A DNA stretch of 64,000 nt, from assembly GCF_030811685.1 (NCBI RefSeq), contig NZ_JAUSRF010000007.1, positions 124,001-188,000 of the forward strand, read 5' to 3'. Positions 35,682 through 45,914 of this stretch are shown piece after piece. The notes beneath the pieces are model-generated. The model was not told where the DNA came from. It saw nothing but the letters and a program-made list of their open reading frames with translations, and ran no database searches. Within the stretch, counting starts at the first letter, position 1. Each line of letters starts with the position of its first letter. The DNA comes from Neorhizobium huautlense (lineage in GTDB: Bacteria > Pseudomonadota > Alphaproteobacteria > Rhizobiales > Rhizobiaceae). The translations under genes and the position numbers were made by a program.

Positions 35682-37379
35682 TTATGCGGCGCGATCGACC
35701 GCCCATTTGCGCAGGATCTTGGCTGCACGTTCTTCCGAGATCTCGACCATGCGGGAAAGGCGCTTTTCCGGGCCTTCCTTGACGCGGCGGTTGAAGCCGC
35801 CATTTGGATCCTCGCCACCACCGAACACATCGTCCGAGCTGTCGAAACCGAAGTCTGCACCAAAACCGTCCATGAGCGCCGGGCTGGCACCGCCCGGAGA
35901 GAAGTCGGGCAGTTCGAGGCCCAGACCTTCTTCCGCAGGCTCGCCGATGGCATTGTTGCTGTTGGCACCGCCACCGGTGACGCTGCGGATCATCGGGCGC
36001 AGGCCGAGCCAGACCACCAGGAAGGCGACCACGACGAAGGCGAGCGAGTTGATGATGCCGCCGAGATTGCGGTTCAGCACTTCGAGGAAGCCCGGACCGG
36101 AGGTGACGGCTTCTTCAAGGAGCTGGTTTTCGAGGAAGTCCATCGCCGTCAGGGTCACGACGTCACCACGCTCGGCATTGATGCCGGCAGCCGAGGTGAC
36201 GATCTTCTGCATTTCGGCGAGATAGGCATCGATCTTGGCCTGATCGACGGGTTCGCCGACCAGCTTGCCGATGCGACCCTTGTTGACGACAACGGCAACC
36301 GAGATCTTTTCCAGCTTGTAGCTGTTGCGCGTGGTGGCGACCGTCTTCGAGTTGATTTCGTAGTTGGTCTGCTCTTCGCGCTTGTCGGACTTGTCGGAGG
36401 ACTGCGGACCGGTGGCACCACCGGTTTCGGGTGCCGCCTGCGGCACGTTCTGCTCGACAGTTGTCGCCGAGTCGTTCTGCTGCTGCTGTGACTGCTGATT
36501 TTCGCGGGTGGTGCGCACCGAACGCTCGACGCGGGATTCCGGATCGTAGACGGTTTCCTGGATCTGCTGGCTGTCGGTGTTGAGGGCTGCCGTGACGCTG
36601 GAGCGGAAATTGTCCATGCCGAGGAAGGGGGCGAGCGCCTTGTCGATGTTCTGCTCGACTTCCTGCTGCACCGACTGGACGATGTTGAGGTTGCGGCTGA
36701 GCGCGCTGTTGCCGTAATCGTCGCCGGACGCGAGCAACTGGCCGGTCGAATCGAGGATCGTCACGTCGTCGACGTCGAGGCCGGGAACTGCCGAGGCGAC
36801 AAGGTGGCGAATGGAGGAAGCAGCCTTGCGGCCGGTCGTCGTGCTGGCGCGGATCATCACCGATGCGGTCGGCTTCTGACCGGCGCGGCGGAAATTGCCG
36901 ACGTCGGGCATGACGATGTGGACGCGGGCAGCAGCGACACCGCTGATCTGCTGGATGGAACGGCCGATCTCACCTTCGAGCGCGCGAACGCGGGTCACCT
37001 CCTGCATGAAGGAGGTAAGGCCGAGCGAACCGACATTGTCGAACAGCTCGTAACCGGCATTGGCACTATTGGGCAGGCCACGCTCGGCCAGCACGATGCG
37101 GGCCTTGCTGGTCATGCCGACGGGAACATTGATGCTCTGCCCATCGGACCCAATCTGGAAATCCATATTGTTTTCGGCAAGCGCGATCGAGACCTGGTTG
37201 AGGTCCGTCGTTTCGAGCCCGACGTAAAGGTTCTCGTAAGCCGGTTTGTTGACGAACATGGCCGCGGCAATCACGATTGCCATGGACACGATACCGACGC
37301 CTGCAAGTGCCAGCAGCTTTGTCTGGCCTAAAGACGTGATATTTCTACCGATTTGCTGAAATTGAGCTAACAGATTCAT
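35682..37379 (-). CDS. fliF: Flagellar MS-ring protein FliF
   Basis: MS-ring subunit in the inner membrane, 565 aa. One membrane segment lies near the N-terminus (~25-45) and a second near residue ~455 (FVVVAFLVVWLGL). Between them are the ring-building motifs: YVGLETTDLNQVSIALAENN, LPNSANAGYELFDNVGSLGL, and RVHIVMPDVGNFRRAGQKPT. A Gln/Thr-rich insert and an acidic Gly/Ser-rich tail follow. Upstream, promoter element C lies 51 nt from the start. The C-terminal end (KRLSRMVEISEERAAKILRK) should bind FliG. Confidence 0.97.
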   Translation of the reverse strand: MNLLAQFQQIGRNITSLGQTKLLALAGVGIVSMAIVIAAAMFVNKPAYENLYVGLETTDLNQVSIALAENNMDFQIGSDGQSINVPVGMTSKARIVLAERGLPNSANAGYELFDNVGSLGLTSFMQEVTRVRALEGEIGRSIQQISGVAAARVHIVMPDVGNFRRAGQKPTASVMIRASTTTGRKAASSIRHLVASAVPGLDVDDVTILDSTGQLLASGDDYGNSALSRNLNIVQSVQQEVEQNIDKALAPFLGMDNFRSSVTAALNTDSQQIQETVYDPESRVERSVRTTRENQQSQQQQNDSATTVEQNVPQAAPETGGATGPQSSDKSDKREEQTNYEINSKTVATTRNSYKLEKISVAVVVNKGRIGKLVGEPVDQAKIDAYLAEMQKIVTSAAGINAERGDVVTLTAMDFLENQLLEEAVTSGPGFLEVLNRNLGGIINSLAFVVVAFLVVWLGLRPMIRSVTGGGANSNNAIGEPAEEGLGLELPDFSPGGASPALMDGFGADFGFDSSDDVFGGGEDPNGGFNRRVKEGPEKRLSRMVEISEERAAKILRKWAVDRAA

Positions 37380-37430
37380 TCTGTTCCCGCATCATGAACA
37401 AGGGTTATGAGCCTAATGCTCACTGGCACC

Positions 37431-37455
37431 CTAGTCCGCGAAGCTTGTGCGAACG
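37431..37455. promoter_or_regulatory. Shared flagellar promoter element, copy C
   Basis: CTAG, nine bases, then CTTGTGCGAA, 51 nt upstream of fliF and just past the end of cheT. Spacing is identical to the copies at 5611 and 28321. On the minus strand all three copies read toward motB-side, flgF and fliF genes respectively. Confidence 0.6.
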
Positions 37456-37495
37456 TTTCGCCCGCGGGAACAAAGCCCCTGAAACCTACCGATTC

Positions 37496-37885
37496 TTAGA
37501 AGAAGTCAAAATCGCCAGCAGCCTTGCTGAGGGGCTGCGAATGGCCATGGCGCATGCCTTTGCCAAGCGCCTTCTGCATGTCGGCAAGCTTGACGAGGCT
37601 GAGCGCGGTGGAAACATCGACCATCCATTCATCCGGGATGGATGCGGTGATCGTATCGACGAATTCGGCAAGACCACGGGTCTTTTGCACTGCAAGATCG
37701 ATCCCCTGAAGGATCTTGACGGTTTCGGCGGACATCACGTCGGCTTCGCCGCCCATTTCCAGAAGCTGCGGCTCGATACGCTCGATCAGATAGGCAACGT
37801 CGTGCAGCTCGGTCACGAGGCGCATCAGCACCTCGGGCAGCGCTTCCTCGAGGGAAGCGGACGGCGTCGGCATAGGGTCGTTCAT
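37496..37885 (-). CDS. cheT: Chemotaxis protein CheT (CheZ-like)
   Basis: Last gene of the che operon, 129 aa, all helical by appearance. The core contains VKILQGIDLAVQKTRGLAEF with Asp63 and Gln67 in a DxxxQ spacing, the same spacing as the phosphatase residues of CheZ. The C-terminus ends GDFDFF, which could serve as a CheY-docking tail as in CheZ. I chose the ATG at 37885 because it gives a compact protein; the frame extends to 38053, overlapping cheD. Phosphatase function is inference from motif and position. Confidence 0.82.
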   Translation of the reverse strand: MNDPMPTPSASLEEALPEVLMRLVTELHDVAYLIERIEPQLLEMGGEADVMSAETVKILQGIDLAVQKTRGLAEFVDTITASIPDEWMVDVSTALSLVKLADMQKALGKGMRHGHSQPLSKAAGDFDFF

Positions 37886-37964
37886 AGCTTTCCTCAAATT
37901 GGCAGTTGGTGAAGAGTGAGGCAGCCCCCTGCCGCCCCTGCCCTTCGCATGCGAAAAAAAGACT

Positions 37965-38522
37965 TCAGAAAAATTCGATCGAGTCTTCCACCGGCTTTGG
38001 TGCCGGCTTGGGAATGCGCTGTTCAGCAGCAACTGTCTTCTGGGTTTCTGCACCGGTCAGCGGATACTGACGGGCGCGGCCGCTGACGGGCCAGTATTCG
38101 AGCTTGCGCCCGAATTCCCCGCCCGTCGATGAGCCGACCACGGTAATGCCTTCGTCGCGAAGGAATTCCATGGCAAAAGCCGCATTCTGCTCTCCGACAT
38201 TGGAGAAGCTGGCAATGGTCTTTGCGCCGCCGAAGATCTTGGCCTCCAGTCGTTCGCGCCGTGCGCCCTTCTTGAGAAGCCCGTTGATCAGCAGTTCCAT
38301 GAGATGCACCCCATAACGGCTTGCATCACCGCCCCCGCTCATGGCACCGCCGGATCCCGGCAGAAGAAAGTGGTTCATGCCGCCGACACCGGCGACAGGA
38401 TCACGAAGGCAGGCGGCCACGCAAGAACCAAGGATGGTCGAAAGGACGATATTGGGATCGTCCACCACCTTGAATTCGCCCTGGATAATATGGACTTTCT
38501 TGGCACCTGCCAGGTCATTCAT
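37965..38522 (-). CDS. cheD: Chemoreceptor glutamine deamidase CheD
   Basis: Deamidase of chemoreceptor glutamines, 185 aa. The catalytic Cys is in [20 protein letters not shown], and the catalytic His in [11 protein letters not shown]. The Thr of the active site is likely in [14 protein letters not shown]. The C-terminus EDSIEFF ends in two Phe, as does CheT. It overlaps cheY2 by four bases and precedes cheT by 79 nt. Confidence 0.96.
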   Translation of the reverse strand: MNDLAGAKKVHIIQGEFKVVDDPNIVLSTILGSCVAACLRDPVAGVGGMNHFLLPGSGGAMSGGGDASRYGVHLMELLINGLLKKGARRERLEAKIFGGAKTIASFSNVGEQNAAFAMEFLRDEGITVVGSSTGGEFGRKLEYWPVSGRARQYPLTGAETQKTVAAEQRIPKPAPKPVEDSIEFF

Positions 38523-38908
38523 TTTAGGGCTCCGAATACTGCCTCGATGGCAGCCTTCATCTTTTCAATCGTGAATGGCTTGGCCAGAACGTTGTTGGCG
38601 CCCAGCTGTGCGGCCCGCTGAACCAGCGCGCGGTCGCCCTGCGCGGTCAGGATGATGAAGGCAGCCTTCTTGGTGTTCGGGTTGGCGCGAACGGCCTGCA
38701 GGAAGCCGATGCCATCCATGTTCGGCATGTTGAAGTCCGAGATCACCAGGTGATGCGGCTGTTCCGACATGATCTTCATGCCCTGTACACCGTCACCGGC
38801 AGCAGTGATCTGCTTGAAGCCGAGCTGGGTCAGGGCATCGCTGAGCAGAAGACGGCTGGTGACCTGATCGTCGACGATCAGAACTTTGATTTTTTCAGCG
38901 ATAGACAT
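38519..38908 (-). CDS. cheY2: Chemotaxis response regulator CheY2
   Basis: Single-domain receiver, 129 aa. The acidic pocket is in [15 protein letters not shown], the phosphorylation Asp in [20 protein letters not shown], the Thr in [10 protein letters not shown] and the Lys in [12 protein letters not shown]. In Sinorhizobium, CheY2 is the regulator that slows the motor while CheY1 acts as a phosphate sink; the assignment here is by operon position between cheB and cheD. It overlaps cheD by four bases. Confidence 0.95.
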   Translation of the reverse strand: MSIAEKIKVLIVDDQVTSRLLLSDALTQLGFKQITAAGDGVQGMKIMSEQPHHLVISDFNMPNMDGIGFLQAVRANPNTKKAAFIILTAQGDRALVQRAAQLGANNVLAKPFTIEKMKAAIEAVFGALK

Positions 38909-39946
38909 TTATTCAGTACCTTCTTTGCGGGCGGCGGTTAATTTCAAAACTTCCTCACCGATGGAGCTCAAGGGCAGCTGGGTCTCAACCGCCCCTATTT
39001 CGTATGCGACCCGCGGCATGCCGTAGACCACACATGTCTTTTCATTCTGGCCCACCGTGCGTGCGCCGGCCTGGCGCATTCTCAGGAGGCCGGATGCTCC
39101 ATCGCGGCCCATACCGGTGAGGATGACCCCGACGGCATTGCGGCCGGCCAGTTCGGCAACCGAGTCGAACAGCACATCCACCGACGGCCTGTGGCCGTTG
39201 ACCGGATCGCGCTCGACCAGTCGGCAGACCGGAGCGGACGGATTGGCGACCTGCAGGTGCCGTTCACCACCGGGCGCCAGATAGATCTTGCCGATCTCCA
39301 GCCGGGCGCCGTCGGTTGCTTCCTGCACCACAGGAGCGCAGATACGATTAAGACGTTCTGCAAAACTTTTCGTAAACGTCGACGGCATGTGTTGAGTAAT
39401 TACTGTCGGCGGGCAGTTTTTTGGGAAGTTCTGAAGTACTGTTATAAGTGCTTCTACTCCACCGGTAGACGAACCGATCGCCACAACCTTGCGACCGACC
39501 TTGTATTCTGTAGCAGGTGTCACAATTGCTGCCGGCGCAGACGTGCGGCGCAAAGTGGAACGGGCCGCAGCCTTGACCTTGTCGGCCAGATCACCGAAGG
39601 GGCGGGCATCGCCCGGCGCGGGCTTGCCGACGCAATCGAAGGCGCCGATTTCGAGCGCTGCGAGCGTGGCATTGGCGCCGTGATGGGTCATGGCGGAGAC
39701 CATGATGACCGGCATCGGGCGCAGGCGCATGATCTTGTCGAGGAATTCGAGGCCGTTCATGTTCGGCATCTCGACGTCGAGTGTCACGACATCGGGATTG
39801 AGTTCCTTGATGGCGGCGCGCGCCTCCATGGCATCACCGGCCTGACCGACAACACTGACGTCCGGATCTGAATTCAGGACGGCGGTGATCAAACCACGCA
39901 TGGTGGGTGAATCATCTACGACGAGAACGCGTGCCGGCATGGTCAA
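38909..39946 (-). CDS. cheB: Chemotaxis methylesterase CheB
   Basis: Receptor glutamate methylesterase and glutamine deamidase, 345 aa. An N-terminal receiver domain ([20 protein letters not shown], phospho-Asp in [20 protein letters not shown]) is followed by a linker and the catalytic domain. The catalytic Ser is in [13 protein letters not shown], the His in [19 protein letters not shown], and the Asp in [20 protein letters not shown]. Coupled to cheR by a four-base overlap and adjacent to cheY2. Confidence 0.97.
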   Translation of the reverse strand: MTMPARVLVVDDSPTMRGLITAVLNSDPDVSVVGQAGDAMEARAAIKELNPDVVTLDVEMPNMNGLEFLDKIMRLRPMPVIMVSAMTHHGANATLAALEIGAFDCVGKPAPGDARPFGDLADKVKAAARSTLRRTSAPAAIVTPATEYKVGRKVVAIGSSTGGVEALITVLQNFPKNCPPTVITQHMPSTFTKSFAERLNRICAPVVQEATDGARLEIGKIYLAPGGERHLQVANPSAPVCRLVERDPVNGHRPSVDVLFDSVAELAGRNAVGVILTGMGRDGASGLLRMRQAGARTVGQNEKTCVVYGMPRVAYEIGAVETQLPLSSIGEEVLKLTAARKEGTE

Positions 39947-40851
39947 GCTCTCCTTCCTGCAGCTTTACCAGTATAACGGTAGGTGGTTATTCCGATGTTA
40001 TCGAAGACATTCTTGCTATCTCCCGATACGCGCTCGGAATGGCCGATATACAGATGGCCTCCTTCCGGAAGCAGACTGGAAAAACGCGACCAGATCTTCA
40101 TCTGCGTCGGCTCATCGAAGTAGATCACGACATTGCGGCAGAAAATGACGTCGAAGCCGCCCTTGAACGGCCACTGCGCCATCAGGTTCAGTTCGTTGAA
40201 GGTGATCAGCTTCTTGACGCGGTCATCGACCTGGAACTTGCGACGGCCGCCGGCATCGACTTCGCGGAACCACTGCTTGCGCATGGCGGGCGACACCGTT
40301 TCCAGCGAGTTCTCGTCGTAAACGCCGGCACGGGCCTGCGCCAGGATCTTCGGGTCGATATCGGTTGCCAGAATGCGGAAATCGTAGTCGGCAGCGTTCG
40401 GCATCATCGCCAGAACGGTGAGCGCGATCGAATAGGGTTCCTGACCGTCCGAGCAGGCGGCAGACCAGATGCGCACACGACCGCCCGAGCGGGCACGGTT
40501 GAGCAGTCCCGGCAGGACCTCGTCGCGCAGGTGTTCGAAATGGTGGTTTTCACGGAAGAAACGCGTGAAATTGGTGGTCAGGTGCGACAGCATTTCCCGA
40601 CGCGGTGCCGCACCTTCCGGCGAGGAGACCAGTGCGCAATATTCGCGAAAGCCGCTCAAGCCCAGGTTACGAATGTGCTTCGACAGACGCGAATACACCA
40701 GCGATGCCTTGCTATCGTTCAGGTAAATCCCTGCATCGGCATAAATCATTGCCGCAATATCGGCGAGATCCTTGCGCGACAGCGGGTATTCGCCGCTGGC
40801 AAGTATCTCGTCCGGTGACTGCCGGCTATCCATGGCGTTCATCGCCTTCAT
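39943..40851 (-). CDS. cheR: Chemotaxis methyltransferase CheR
   Basis: SAM-dependent chemoreceptor methyltransferase, 302 aa. The N-terminal helical domain ([20 protein letters not shown]) precedes the SAM domain with [56 protein letters not shown] and [14 protein letters not shown] chose the ATG at 40851 because it overlaps the cheW stop; the frame continues to 41241 as a shadow of cheW. No obvious pentapeptide-binding peculiarities are visible. Confidence 0.96.
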   Translation of the reverse strand: MKAMNAMDSRQSPDEILASGEYPLSRKDLADIAAMIYADAGIYLNDSKASLVYSRLSKHIRNLGLSGFREYCALVSSPEGAAPRREMLSHLTTNFTRFFRENHHFEHLRDEVLPGLLNRARSGGRVRIWSAACSDGQEPYSIALTVLAMMPNAADYDFRILATDIDPKILAQARAGVYDENSLETVSPAMRKQWFREVDAGGRRKFQVDDRVKKLITFNELNLMAQWPFKGGFDVIFCRNVVIYFDEPTQMKIWSRFSSLLPEGGHLYIGHSERVSGDSKNVFDNIGITTYRYTGKAAGRRA

Positions 40852-41315
40852 GCGGCTTCGCTTTCGTTCTCGGGGAACAGTGAATCGAGTTCGATCATGC
40901 AGATCATGCGCTTGTCGATCGCGAGGATGCCCCGCGCGTATTGCTTCACCAGGCTGGAGGCCACTTCCGGCACGGCCTGGATGTTGTCTTCGGTGACGGT
41001 CAGAATGTCGGAGACGGCCTCGACGAGGAGGCCGACGATGCGCGAGCCGACCTGCGACACGATGATGACGTGGCGCTGGGTCGGTTCGGTCTTGCGCATG
41101 CCGAGACGGGCGGAAAAATCCACGATCGGCAGGACGGCACCACGCAGGTTGATGACACCGATGACATAGGAAGGTGCGTGCGGCATGGGCGTGGCTTTCG
41201 TCCAGCCGCGAATTTCGCGCACCGCCATGACATTCACGCAAAATTCCTGATCGCCGACACGGAACGCGATGAGTTCCCGGTCACCTTGAGCAAGATTTTT
41301 CACGATATACGACAT
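40848..41315 (-). CDS. cheW: Chemotaxis coupling protein CheW
   Basis: Adaptor linking receptors to CheA, 155 aa. The CheW fold is clear: ELIAFRVGDQEFCVNVMAVR, then VIGVINLRGAVLPIVDFSAR and IVGLLVEAVSDILTVTEDNI. It is of normal length with a short charged C-terminus. It sits between cheA and cheR, as in Sinorhizobium, where it is called cheW1; the overlap with cheR indicates coupling. Confidence 0.96.
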   Translation of the reverse strand: MSYIVKNLAQGDRELIAFRVGDQEFCVNVMAVREIRGWTKATPMPHAPSYVIGVINLRGAVLPIVDFSARLGMRKTEPTQRHVIIVSQVGSRIVGLLVEAVSDILTVTEDNIQAVPEVASSLVKQYARGILAIDKRMICMIELDSLFPENESEAA

Positions 41316-41345
41316 GTTCCGTTTCCGTCTCTTGAGACTGTTCTA

Positions 41346-43574
41346 TCAACCTGCCGCTGCCAGCGACACGTCCGCCTTGAGGGCACCACCATCCTGCTTC
41401 ATGGACTGGCCACGCGAAGCACCGACAACGGCATCCACATCGAGAATGAGCGCGACGCGGCCATCACCGAGGATGGTTGCGGCAGCGATGCCCGGAACGT
41501 GGGTGTAGTTGGCTTCGAGCGACTTGATGACGACCTGACGCTGCCCCTGGATGGCATCGACCATCAGAGCGCGCTGACCGCCGCCTTCCGATTCCACCAA
41601 AAGCGCCACGCCTTCGACGGGGTTGGCCTGGGTGGAGCGGAAGTTCAGGATACGACCGACATCGACCAGCGGGCAGAAGGAGTTGCGGATCGAGATCAGG
41701 CGCTGGGTAGCGCCGAAGGAGTGGATGGCAGAGGCTTCCGGCTGCAGGGTTTCGACGATGGCCGTCAACGGCACGACCAGCGTCTGACCGGCAACGGTGA
41801 CGACCATGCCGTCGAGGACGGCGAGCGTCAGCGGCAGGCTCATCGTGAAGGTCGAACCGAGACCCGGACGCGAGGAGATCGAGATACGACCACCGAGTGC
41901 CTGGATCGAACGCTTGACCACGTCCATGCCGACGCCACGGCCGGAAATGTCGGAAATCTTGTCTGCGGTCGAGAAGCCCGGCGCGAAGATCAGGTTGTCG
42001 ATTTCCTCGTCCGACAGGTTGGCGTCCGGCGAGATCAGATCGTTGTCGATCGCCTTCTGGCGCACGCGCTCGCGGTTGATACCACCGCCATCGTCGATCA
42101 GTTCGATCAGGATGCGGCCCGAACGGTGTTTTGCCGACAGCTTGATCGTGCCTTCCGGATCCTTGCCGGCGGCCTCGCGCTTTTCAGGCGATTCGATGCC
42201 GTGGTCGACGGCGTTACGGATCATGTGGGTCAGCGGTTCGGCGATCTTGTCGATGACCGTCTTGTCGACTTCGGTGTTTTCACCTTCGGTGACGAGGCGG
42301 ATAGACTTGCCGACCATGTCGGCCACTTCGCGAACGATACGCGACATGCGCTGGAAGACCGGCTTCACCGGCTGCGCACGGATGGCCATGACCGAGTCCT
42401 GGATCTCGCGGGTGAGCTGCTGCAGCTCTTCGAGACCCATGTTGACGGCAGACGTACCATTGGTGTCGTTTTCGACGACACTCTGCGAGAGCATGGCCTG
42501 GTTGATGACGAGCTCGCCGACGAGGTTGATCAGGCGGTCGACGCGATCGAGATCGACGCGGATCGTCTGGCCGGCGGCATTGGCGGCTGCGGCGGCATTG
42601 TTGGCGGCGGCTGCGGCCGGAGCGGCTGCGGCTTCCTTCTTTTCGACGCGGGCGGCGGCTGCGGCCATCTTTGTGTCGGCCGGCGCTTCGGCAGCAGGTG
42701 CCGGTGCGGCAGCAGGCTCGTCGTCGAGAGCGGAAAGATCGAACGGAACCGGTACCATCGGCAGTTCTTCAGCGGCTTCCGCCGCAATTTCGTTCACCTC
42801 GAGATCGCAATCCCATTCGGCGAATTCGAAGACGGCGCGGATATCCTGCTCGGTCTTCTCGGTGGAGATGGAGATCGTCCAGGAGAAATAGGTCTCCTCC
42901 GGATCCATCGCTTCCAGTGCCGGCAGCGCGTCGGTATCGCAATTGATCGACATCTCGCCGAGACGCGACAGGTCGCGCAGCAGGAGAGCGGCTTCATTGC
43001 CCTTGGAATAAAGATCGCGACGCGGCTTGAAGGTGACTTCAAACATCGTCTTGCCGGCATCATCGCTGCCGAAATCGTCATCGAAGGAGAACGGGATCGG
43101 CTGGAAACCGCTGTCATCGGTCGGTGCGACCGCAGCAGGAGCGGCAGCCGCCGCCGGCTTGGGAGCCTCGGCTGCACCGCCGCTCGGCATTTCGCCCTTG
43201 GCCAATGCTTCCAGTTCCTTGACGAGACCGCGGGTACGGCTGTCCTCGACGCTGCCGCCATCACGCGAGCAGGTGACGAGGTCGGCCAGGACGTCGGCCG
43301 ACTTCAGCATGACTTTCAGAACGTCCTGATTGGGCTCCAGCTTGTTGGAGCGCACGCAGTCGAGAGTGGTCTCGAAAACATGCGCGAACGAAACCAGGTC
43401 GTCGAGGCCGAACGCGCCGGCGCCGCCCTTGATCGAGTGGACGGCACGGAACACTGCGTTGACCGTTTCCGGGTCGCGGTCGCCGTCATTCAGCTTGAGA
43501 AGACCGGATTCCAGTTCTGCGAGCTGTTCCTCGCACTCCTGGAAGAAGATCTCTTTGATTTCGTTCATATCCAT
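41346..43574 (-). CDS. cheA: Chemotaxis histidine kinase CheA
   Basis: Histidine kinase at the core of the chemosensory array, 742 aa. P1 carries the phosphorylated His46 in FRAVHSIKGGAGAFGLDDL. A P2-like domain and an Ala/Pro-rich linker (~250-320) follow. The dimerisation domain P3 and the ATPase P4 show HMIRNAVDHGIESPEKR (N box), ELIDDGGGI (G1) and FSTADKISDISGRGVGMDVV (G2). The CheW-like P5 ends the protein. The gene lies between cheY1 and cheW. Confidence 0.98.
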   Translation of the reverse strand: MDMNEIKEIFFQECEEQLAELESGLLKLNDGDRDPETVNAVFRAVHSIKGGAGAFGLDDLVSFAHVFETTLDCVRSNKLEPNQDVLKVMLKSADVLADLVTCSRDGGSVEDSRTRGLVKELEALAKGEMPSGGAAEAPKPAAAAAPAAVAPTDDSGFQPIPFSFDDDFGSDDAGKTMFEVTFKPRRDLYSKGNEAALLLRDLSRLGEMSINCDTDALPALEAMDPEETYFSWTISISTEKTEQDIRAVFEFAEWDCDLEVNEIAAEAAEELPMVPVPFDLSALDDEPAAAPAPAAEAPADTKMAAAAARVEKKEAAAAPAAAAANNAAAAANAAGQTIRVDLDRVDRLINLVGELVINQAMLSQSVVENDTNGTSAVNMGLEELQQLTREIQDSVMAIRAQPVKPVFQRMSRIVREVADMVGKSIRLVTEGENTEVDKTVIDKIAEPLTHMIRNAVDHGIESPEKREAAGKDPEGTIKLSAKHRSGRILIELIDDGGGINRERVRQKAIDNDLISPDANLSDEEIDNLIFAPGFSTADKISDISGRGVGMDVVKRSIQALGGRISISSRPGLGSTFTMSLPLTLAVLDGMVVTVAGQTLVVPLTAIVETLQPEASAIHSFGATQRLISIRNSFCPLVDVGRILNFRSTQANPVEGVALLVESEGGGQRALMVDAIQGQRQVVIKSLEANYTHVPGIAAATILGDGRVALILDVDAVVGASRGQSMKQDGGALKADVSLAAAG

Positions 43575-43590
43575 TTCAGGAATTCCCGTA

Positions 43591-43956
43591 TCAGGCGGTT
43601 ACACGCTCAATCGCATCGATCAGTTTTGCAGGGTCGAAGGGCTTTACGATCCAGCCCGTCGCACCGGCCTGGCGGGCGCGGTTCTTCTTTTCCGCATCGC
43701 TTTCCGTGGTCAGGACCAGGATCGGGATGGCGCGATACTTTTCGTTGCGACGCACGCCTTCGATGAAGCCGAAACCGTCGAGACGGGGCATGTTGATATC
43801 GGTGACGATGACGTCCGGGTTGCAGCCTTCGAGAACTTCGAGGCCTTCGACACCGTCTTCTGCCTGGATGGTTTCAAAACCGGCATTGTTGAGGGTGACC
43901 AGAAGCATGTTACGGATCGTTCTGGAATCATCCACTGTCAGGACTTTTTTCTTCAC
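43591..43956 (-). CDS. cheY1: Chemotaxis response regulator CheY1
   Basis: Single-domain receiver, 121 aa. The Asp pair is in KVLTVDDSRTIRNMLLVTL, the phosphorylation Asp in VIVTDINMPRLDGFGFIEG, the Thr in ILVLTTESD and the Lys in WIVKPFDPAKLI. In Sinorhizobium the receiver at this place acts as a phosphate sink for CheY2. It overlaps the STAS gene by four bases and precedes cheA by 16 nt. Confidence 0.95.
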   Translation of the reverse strand: MKKKVLTVDDSRTIRNMLLVTLNNAGFETIQAEDGVEGLEVLEGCNPDVIVTDINMPRLDGFGFIEGVRRNEKYRAIPILVLTTESDAEKKNRARQAGATGWIVKPFDPAKLIDAIERVTA

Positions 43957-44252
43957 TGCCGGATCTCCTTGGCGAGCAGATGGTCAATATCGATGCCGAT
44001 GAGTTGCATCGTCTTTTCGAAAGCCTCCGAAACCTTTTCGAAGACAAAGTTCTTTTTGTCGGCTTCCCAGGTCTTGGCCGCGGCCAAAATGACCTGGACG
44101 CACTGGACGCCGACGCGCTCGACTTCGGAAGCGTCGATCTTGACGTCCTCGCCGCGCATGTTGGTCAACTGGCCGTGCAGGACCGAAGCCTCGTTGAGGT
44201 CGAGTACGGGAACCAGCTTGAGGCTCCCCTTGTCTGCTTTCTTGCTCGCCAT
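43953..44252 (-). CDS. cheS: STAS-domain protein CheS
   Basis: A 99-aa STAS domain, the product of the second gene of the rhizobial che operon. The pattern is typical: KLVPVLDLNEASVLHGQLTN, then VKIDASEVERVGVQCVQVIL with hydrophobic helices at the C-terminus. In Sinorhizobium CheS binds CheA and speeds loss of phosphate from CheY1. The start is 48 nt after icpA, and the end overlaps cheY1 by four bases. Confidence 0.9.
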   Translation of the reverse strand: MASKKADKGSLKLVPVLDLNEASVLHGQLTNMRGEDVKIDASEVERVGVQCVQVILAAAKTWEADKKNFVFEKVSEAFEKTMQLIGIDIDHLLAKEIRQ

Positions 44253-44300
44253 CAGCCGATCCTTGTCGTTGGCATAAAAAGAAAATTGCTTGTTCGCATA

Positions 44301-45914
44301 TCAGCCCCTGAACGCGGCGAGTTGCGCCGAAAACAGTTGCTGCACCGGGTTATGGTATTCTTCTGCGTCGGCCTCACCTGGCGTCTGCTGCACCTGGATG
44401 CGCGGCGTCTGGCGGTTGGCCTTCTCGTGTGCCTTCTCATGCGCATGGCGGGCAATGCGGAATTCGCGCACCGTCTGGCCGAGTTCGAGAATGACGGTAT
44501 GCAGCTGGTCGGCATTTTCGCCGGAGCGGGCGGCGATATCGGAGGTCACCGAGACGCGGTTGCCGATCGCGCCGACTTCACCGGCGACGCGGGCAAGACA
44601 GTCGACCTGCTCGCCGCTATCGGTTGCGATGCCGGCAATGCTGTCGTTGATCTCGGACACCTGACGGACGATGCCGGCAATGGCCTCCTGCGTGCGGTGA
44701 ACCATGTCGACACCGGCGCCGACCTGGGTCTTGGTGCCTGACACCAGCGTCTTGATCTCGCGGGCGGCATCGGCTGAACGCTGGGCAAGGGCGCGCACTT
44801 CCTGCGCCACAACGGCAAAACCACGGCCGCTATCGCCGGCGCGCGCTGCCTCGATGCCGGCATTCAGCGCCAGAAGATTGGTCTGGAAGGCGATCTCGTC
44901 GATGACGCCGATGATCTCGCCGATCTTTTCCGCCGAGTTTTCGATATCGGTCATGGCATTGATGGCGCGACCGACGATCTCACCACTCTGCTCCACCGAC
45001 TTGCGGGTCTCTGTCGCGGCCTTTTCGGCGGCAACGGTGCGGCCGGCGGTATCGCGGAAACGGATGGTCAGCTCCTGCAACTCACCGGAGGTATCGGCAA
45101 GATTGCGGGCATGCTCGGCCGTCTCGGTGGCAATGGTGCGCGCATCGGCGATAAGACCGGAGGACAGCGCATCGACCCGGCTCATCCTGTCGCCGACGGT
45201 TTCGATCGCGCCGCGCATGGCTTCAGTTGCCTGATTGAGGATGCCGGCCAGTTCCGAATAGACATCCGGCACGTCGCCTTCGACACGCGCGGTCAGGTCC
45301 TTGACGGACAGAGCGGAGGCAAAATCGAAGAACGTATCGACAGCCTGGGCCTGATCGCCCTTGCGCTGTTCCTGCGCGACGCGCTGATGGCGCTGGCGCA
45401 ATTCGTTGAAGCGCAGCGAAACGGCGATCTCGACATCGACCATGACGAGGCGGATGACCGCAGCAATGGCCTCGGAAATTTCCTGATCGCGACGGCGGGC
45501 GCCCGGCAGGAGCGACTTTGCGCCGATCTGTTCGACGAGTGCCGCAACCAGATGTTCGAGCATGACCGCATGACCGGCCACATGCCAGCGCGGATCAAGA
45601 CCCATGCGACTTTCGGCATCGGAAAGAACTTTTACCCGCTCGGCGTAGAGCGCATCGAAACGGGCATCGGTGAGGACGCTCCAGTGCGAGGCCTGCAGGT
45701 CATGCAGACGATCGAGCTGGCGTTCGTTCTCGAAATTGCGGGCGGCATCGGGAAAGGACTGGAACCGCAGAAAGAGATCGCGCAGGCCGGTCTGCAACTG
45801 CTCTTCGAGCATGGGGCGGAAGCGGCGCAGCAGATCACATTGCTGGGCATCGAGACCGGCAAAGGCAAGGCGGTCGCGCAGGCTGCCTGCCTGTGCGTTT
45901 CTCGCCTGATCCAT
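44301..45914 (-). CDS. icpA: Soluble globin-like chemoreceptor (IcpA type)
   Basis: Cytoplasmic methyl-accepting receptor, 537 aa, at the head of the che operon. Residues ~1-165 form a protoglobin-like sensor domain as in HemAT. The signalling domain follows, with hairpin tip [20 protein letters not shown] and [16 protein letters not shown]. There is no membrane segment. In the globin region the stretch SRMGLDPRW lines up with the F-helix pattern HxRxGLxPxW, but the proximal His appears to be Glu101. A TTG start at 45930 is possible; I preferred the ATG at 45914, which has AGGA upstream. Confidence 0.9.
   Translation of the reverse strand: MDQARNAQAGSLRDRLAFAGLDAQQCDLLRRFRPMLEEQLQTGLRDLFLRFQSFPDAARNFENERQLDRLHDLQASHWSVLTDARFDALYAERVKVLSDAESRMGLDPRWHVAGHAVMLEHLVAALVEQIGAKSLLPGARRRDQEISEAIAAVIRLVMVDVEIAVSLRFNELRQRHQRVAQEQRKGDQAQAVDTFFDFASALSVKDLTARVEGDVPDVYSELAGILNQATEAMRGAIETVGDRMSRVDALSSGLIADARTIATETAEHARNLADTSGELQELTIRFRDTAGRTVAAEKAATETRKSVEQSGEIVGRAINAMTDIENSAEKIGEIIGVIDEIAFQTNLLALNAGIEAARAGDSGRGFAVVAQEVRALAQRSADAAREIKTLVSGTKTQVGAGVDMVHRTQEAIAGIVRQVSEINDSIAGIATDSGEQVDCLARVAGEVGAIGNRVSVTSDIAARSGENADQLHTVILELGQTVREFRIARHAHEKAHEKANRQTPRIQVQQTPGEADAEEYHNPVQQLFSAQLAAFRG

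Noticed and set aside
40941..43766. Long open frame antisense to cheA-cheW (941 codons)
   Set aside because: It is a shadow of the GC-rich third-position bias of cheA on the other strand. Its product shows no domain, and cheA is beyond doubt.
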